The translations under genes were made by a program, and so were the position numbers. A model generated the notes under the pieces. It ran no database searches. It was not told the DNA's origin and saw only the letters and a program-made list of their open reading frames with translations. DNA of 33,742 nucleotides from JAWLFY01 sp041685355 (lineage in GTDB: Bacteria; Planctomycetota; Planctomycetia; Pirellulales; Pirellulaceae), in NCBI GenBank assembly GCA_041685355.1, contig JAWLFY010000042.1, forward strand, positions 1 to 33,742, in the 5' to 3' direction. Positions 30,854 to 33,742 of the stretch are shown here, piece by piece; the stretch's first letter is position 1; each line of letters opens with the position of its first letter.

Positions 30854-32290
30854 ATGCCTACTTATCAATTCGAAGCGATGGACGCGACCGGACAAGAGAT
30901 CCGGGACGAGATCGAAGCGCCGAGCGAGGAAGAGGCGCAAACAACGATTCGTCAGATGGGGTACTTCGTCACGAAGATCTCCGTCAAGAAACAGGCGGCG
31001 ACGAAGACGGCGCAGGGGAAGGCGAAGCGTCCGTTCGCGATCGGCGGGGCGAAGACGAAACACATTTGCGCGTTCACGCGGCAGCTTTCGATCCTGCAAG
31101 ACGCCGGGCTACCGATCCTCCGCAGCCTGAAGATTCTGGAAAACAACCAGAAGAGCGGGAAGCTCAAGAACGCGTTGATGGACGTTTGCGACGAGATCGA
31201 GGGGGGCTCGACGCTGAGCGAGGCGATGAGCAAGTCGCCGAAGGTGTTCAGCCGGTTGTACGTGAACATGATCAAGGCGGGCGAGGCCGGGGGGGCGCTG
31301 GAGACGATCCTGCAGCGGCTCGCGGACTTCCTGGAGCGGGCCGAATCGCTGAAGCGAAAAGTCAAAGGGGCGTTGATCTATCCGGTGATCGTGGTGCTGG
31401 TGGCGATCGGGATCTTGTCGTTCATCATGATCTTCATCGTGCCGACGTTTGAAGAGATGTTCGACGAGTTCGGGCTGTCGCTCCCGGCGCCGACGGTGTT
31501 GTTGATCGCGATGAGCGGTTATTTGAAGAACTATTGGTTCTTGCTGATCGCGTTGCCGGTGGTGTTGATGATCATCGTGAAGTTGATGCGGAAGTTCCGG
31601 CACGGGCGGATGGGTTTCGACATGTTCGTGCTCCGGATCCCGATCTTCGGGAGCCTGATCGAGAAAAACACGATGGCCCGGACGACGCGGACGCTGGGGA
31701 CGTTGGTGAGCAGCGGCGTGCCGATTTTGGAAGCGATCAACATCACCCGCGAGACGGCGGGCAACGCGATGTTCGAGCGGATGTTCACGCGGGTCAACGA
31801 TTCGATCCGGGAGGGGGAGATCATCAGCAAGCCGCTGAAGGAGTACAGCGTGCTCGGGTTCCATCCGATGGCGATGGTGTTTTGGGCGCTGTTCGGGGCG
31901 TTTCCCGGGTTCATGATCTTGTCGGTCGCGATCACCGGCCGCGGGTCGAAGCTCGACGACGGTTCGATGCTCGAGATGCTGACGATGTTGTCGATGTACG
32001 CGATCTTTGGCGGGGCGGCGTTCGCGTCGCTGTGGTACTTGACGAAGATCAAGACGCGGGTGGTCGACGATTTGGTCGTGAACATGGTCGATGTCGGGGA
32101 AGAGACCGGCGAGCTCGACACGATGCTGTACAAGGTGGCCGACACGTACGACGAAGAGGTCCGGGTGCTGACGGACGGTCTGACGGCTTTGATGGAACCG
32201 TTGATGATCGTGTTTCTCGGTCTGGCGGTCGGGTTCATCGTGATCAGCCTGTTCATGCCGCTGGTCGAACTGATCACCGGATTGACTTAG
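30854..32290 (+). CDS. pilC: Pilus/secretion inner-membrane platform protein PilC/GspF with a membrane insertion
   Basis: A 478-residue polytopic platform protein on which the ATPases act. The N-terminus YQFEAMDATGQEIRDEIEA is the family lead-in. The first T2SSF domain (about 70-198) has FTRQLSILQDAGLPILRSL and KVKGALIYPVIVV; the second (about 270-475) has RTLGTLVSSGVPILEAI and VVNMVDVGEETGELDTML. Membrane helices are near 175-198, 226-245 and 448-470. GspF/PilC proteins are normally about 400 residues. The extra 70 residues lie between FHPM (residue 339) and VVNMVDVGEE (408). They contain two further hydrophobic stretches, MVFWALFGAFPGFMILSVAI and MLSMYAIFGGAAFASLWYL, with a charged loop between. 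The frame is intact, so the insertion looks functional. Confidence 0.94.
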   Translation: MPTYQFEAMDATGQEIRDEIEAPSEEEAQTTIRQMGYFVTKISVKKQAATKTAQGKAKRPFAIGGAKTKHICAFTRQLSILQDAGLPILRSLKILENNQKSGKLKNALMDVCDEIEGGSTLSEAMSKSPKVFSRLYVNMIKAGEAGGALETILQRLADFLERAESLKRKVKGALIYPVIVVLVAIGILSFIMIFIVPTFEEMFDEFGLSLPAPTVLLIAMSGYLKNYWFLLIALPVVLMIIVKLMRKFRHGRMGFDMFVLRIPIFGSLIEKNTMARTTRTLGTLVSSGVPILEAINITRETAGNAMFERMFTRVNDSIREGEIISKPLKEYSVLGFHPMAMVFWALFGAFPGFMILSVAITGRGSKLDDGSMLEMLTMLSMYAIFGGAAFASLWYLTKIKTRVVDDLVVNMVDVGEETGELDTMLYKVADTYDEEVRVLTDGLTALMEPLMIVFLGLAVGFIVISLFMPLVELITGLT

Positions 32291-32300
32291 GGGCGGGAAG

Positions 32301-32331
32301 TTGTTGGTTGTTGGTTGTTGGTTGTTGGTTG
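32301..32331. repeat. TTGTTGG heptamer repeat after pilC
   Basis: Four and a half 7-bp units, starting 10 bp after the pilC stop. It is the same period and base style as the GGTGGTT array after pilT. Confidence 0.8.
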
Positions 32332-32439
32332 AGAAAGCTGAACATGACGAATGAAATGATCAGAATGACGTCGGAAACTGCGAACGCTCAACCACCAGCT
32401 GGCAACGGGATCGCACCTTTTTTGCGGGAACGAATCGAG

Positions 32440-33594
32440 ATGAAATCGCCGCGCCACATGCCGGCCCGTCCGGTCTCCCGACACGGGTTCACGCTCGTCG
32501 AGATCATGGTCGTGGTCGTGATCATCGGGATTCTGCTCAGCCTGGTCGTGCCCGCGACGATGCGGGCGATCCAGCGGGCCCGGGAGACGGAGGCGAAGAT
32601 GGAAATCAGTTCGCTCGCGTCGGCGGTCGAGCAGTATCAACAGCGGTGGAACGACTATCCGCCCGACGGGAGTGACTTGCCGGTTCTGCAGCGCCATATG
32701 ACGAAGGTCTTTCCGAGGATGGCCGAGCCGGACCAGTCGCTGTTGTTCGCATTGACCCATCCTGACGGGTCGAACTTCAGCTCCGTCGCGATGGACCGGG
32801 CCGAGGCGTTGGTCTTCTTTCTGGGCGGGTTCAGCGAAGACCTGGCGCACCCGTTGACCGGGGCGGGGGGGCCTTTGGAAACGGATCAATCCAACGAAGG
32901 ATCTACAGCCTTGTCGGATTACCAGTACAACGCGACGCGTGACGGCGCGCTGTTCGAGTTCGCACCGGAGCGATTGACGTTCGGGCTCAGCGGGAATCGG
33001 TACGTCAGCACGGACGAAGCGGAACTGGGGTACGCGGATGTGGAACACGGTGTGACACCTCAAAACGGTCCCGACCTTCTCCCGGCATATCGCTCGACTC
33101 GGGCGAGGACGCCCATTCTGTATTTCGATTCGCGGAGCTACGGCGTGGTGAGTACGGGCGCCTATAACGGCTATTGGGCTGGCGGGGAGTTCGGCGGGGT
33201 GCGTCCGTACAAGACGTCGATCGGGATCCAGCCGCCGACGAGCGGTTCGTACGCGTCGGCGGGGGCAGCATTCAACGCGGTCAACTTTCAGAACCGGGAC
33301 ACGTTTCAGATCATTTCGCCGGGTGGCGATGGGATTTACGGCGCGCTCGTGTCGATCGATCCGAGCGATCGGACGTCGCCGCCGATTCACTTCATTACCG
33401 ACGAGAACGAGGATGCCAATATCGCGGCCGGGACGGCGGTCACGCCGAACCCCGCGGACATTTTTGATCTGGGGAGCATCGGGCCGAGCATCAGCCGGTT
33501 CCAGGAGAGTTCTTGGCCGGGGATTATTAACAACGGTCACCTCGATAATGTCACCAATTTTTCCACGTCGACGTTGGAGTCTGACCTTCCTTAA
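32440..33594 (+). CDS. Large type II/IV pseudopilin-like protein (GspG-type N-terminus)
   Basis: About 384 residues. The prepilin leader (MKSPRHMPARPVSRHG) is cut by prepilin peptidase after glycine. The mature N-terminus FTLVEIMVVVVIIGILLSLV carries the essential Glu at +5 and the hydrophobic helix, and leads into QRARETEAKMEISSLASAVEQYQQRWNDYPPDG, which is GspG-like. The C-terminal part is far larger than in a usual 140-residue pseudopilin and has Gly/Tyr/Asn-rich segments and the major-pseudopilin-like phrase FQIISPGGDGIYG. It is probably a planctomycete-type pseudopilin or minor pilin, exported and assembled by the upstream machinery. ATG 32440 gives a normal 16-residue leader. ATG 32344 would add 32 residues of non-typical leader. 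It is the next gene after pilC on the same strand. Confidence 0.85.
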   Translation: MKSPRHMPARPVSRHGFTLVEIMVVVVIIGILLSLVVPATMRAIQRARETEAKMEISSLASAVEQYQQRWNDYPPDGSDLPVLQRHMTKVFPRMAEPDQSLLFALTHPDGSNFSSVAMDRAEALVFFLGGFSEDLAHPLTGAGGPLETDQSNEGSTALSDYQYNATRDGALFEFAPERLTFGLSGNRYVSTDEAELGYADVEHGVTPQNGPDLLPAYRSTRARTPILYFDSRSYGVVSTGAYNGYWAGGEFGGVRPYKTSIGIQPPTSGSYASAGAAFNAVNFQNRDTFQIISPGGDGIYGALVSIDPSDRTSPPIHFITDENEDANIAAGTAVTPNPADIFDLGSIGPSISRFQESSWPGIINNGHLDNVTNFSTSTLESDLP

Positions 33595-33701
33595 TTCGCA
33601 ACCGAAACGGTGGGGCGAACTCTTCGCGGTTCTCGGAATCCCTGGGGACGCGGGACGTCGCGTTGCCGGCCGCCGGTTCGTCTCGGGGAGGCGTGGGTTT
33701 T

Positions 33702-33742
33702 GTGTGGAATCGTTCCGTCGAGCGGAAGGGTGGCGGGTTAAC
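33702..33742 (+). CDS. Probable start of a further prepilin-like protein (cut by window edge)
   Basis: From GTG 33702 the frame reads (M)WNRSVERKGGGLT and runs off the window. A short basic leader ending in glycine just before a hydrophobic LT is the shape of a prepilin leader. GGGGAGG lies about 12 nt upstream. The position after a pseudopilin gene fits. Too little is visible to be sure. Confidence 0.4.
   Translation, partial: MWNRSVERKGGGL

Overview
The window is GC-rich chromosomal DNA that reads as a planctomycete, most likely a Pirellulaceae relative (Rhodopirellula/Roseimaritima-like). The evidence is family-level: a planctomycete-type cytochrome C1 (PSC1) protein, a dockerin/cadherin surface protein with the arginine-rich N-terminal 'LExLxxRxLLA'-type signal of planctomycetes, a secreted sulfatase and a ceramidase-like hydrolase, a tetrahydromethanopterin-type dihydropteroate-synthase-like protein, the futalosine menaquinone genes mqnA-mqnC, and murB-ftsQ with no ftsA/ftsZ next to them.

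Layout. Bases 1-6955 are read leftward: the start of a secreted protein, mutS, a NIPSNAP-family secreted protein and the 982-residue dockerin protein. Bases 7326-14135 are read rightward: PSC1 cytochrome protein, sulfatase, ceramidase-like protein and a glycine-rich RRM RNA-binding protein that ends at a strong terminator. Bases 14361-17556 are read leftward: mqnC and mqnA (7 bp apart) and an RluA-type pseudouridine synthase. The DHPS-like gene follows rightward, converging on a small heat-shock protein behind a near-consensus sigma-54 promoter, with a secreted DsrE-family protein upstream. Bases 20746-23236 are a repeat-rich accessory stretch around a REP-associated tyrosine transposase (RAYT). 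Then come murB and ftsQ, a second repeat field, and a type IV pilus/type II secretion locus in the order pilB-like, pilT, pilB-like, pilC, pseudopilin, with the probable start of another prepilin at the right edge.

How parts work together. The pilus genes supply two candidate extension ATPases, a retraction ATPase, the inner-membrane platform and a pilin-like subunit. Only the second PilB-like ATPase has an intact MshEN (cyclic-di-GMP) motif. MqnA and MqnC catalyse the first and a later step of menaquinone synthesis from chorismate. MurB and FtsQ are the remnant of a dcw cluster.

The most notable content lies between and inside the genes. (1) Short motifs of the type GGGGACAG(A/T/G)GCC and the complement GGC(A/T)CTGTCCCC cluster on both sides of the RAYT gene and recur elsewhere; they are candidate REP-like targets of that transposase. 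(2) A palindromic REP-like unit with core GGCGCGAGCCGTCCGGT recurs four times between genes, plus one decayed copy. (3) Three larger inverted-repeat elements resembling MITEs lie at 9875-10181, 11934-12030 and 30671-30806. (4) Many 15-, 18- and 21-bp tandem repeats sit in frame inside or at the ends of genes, several of them in signal-peptide regions. Coding calls rest on recognisable motifs. Repeat-family and mobility claims are inference, because no genome-wide search was possible.
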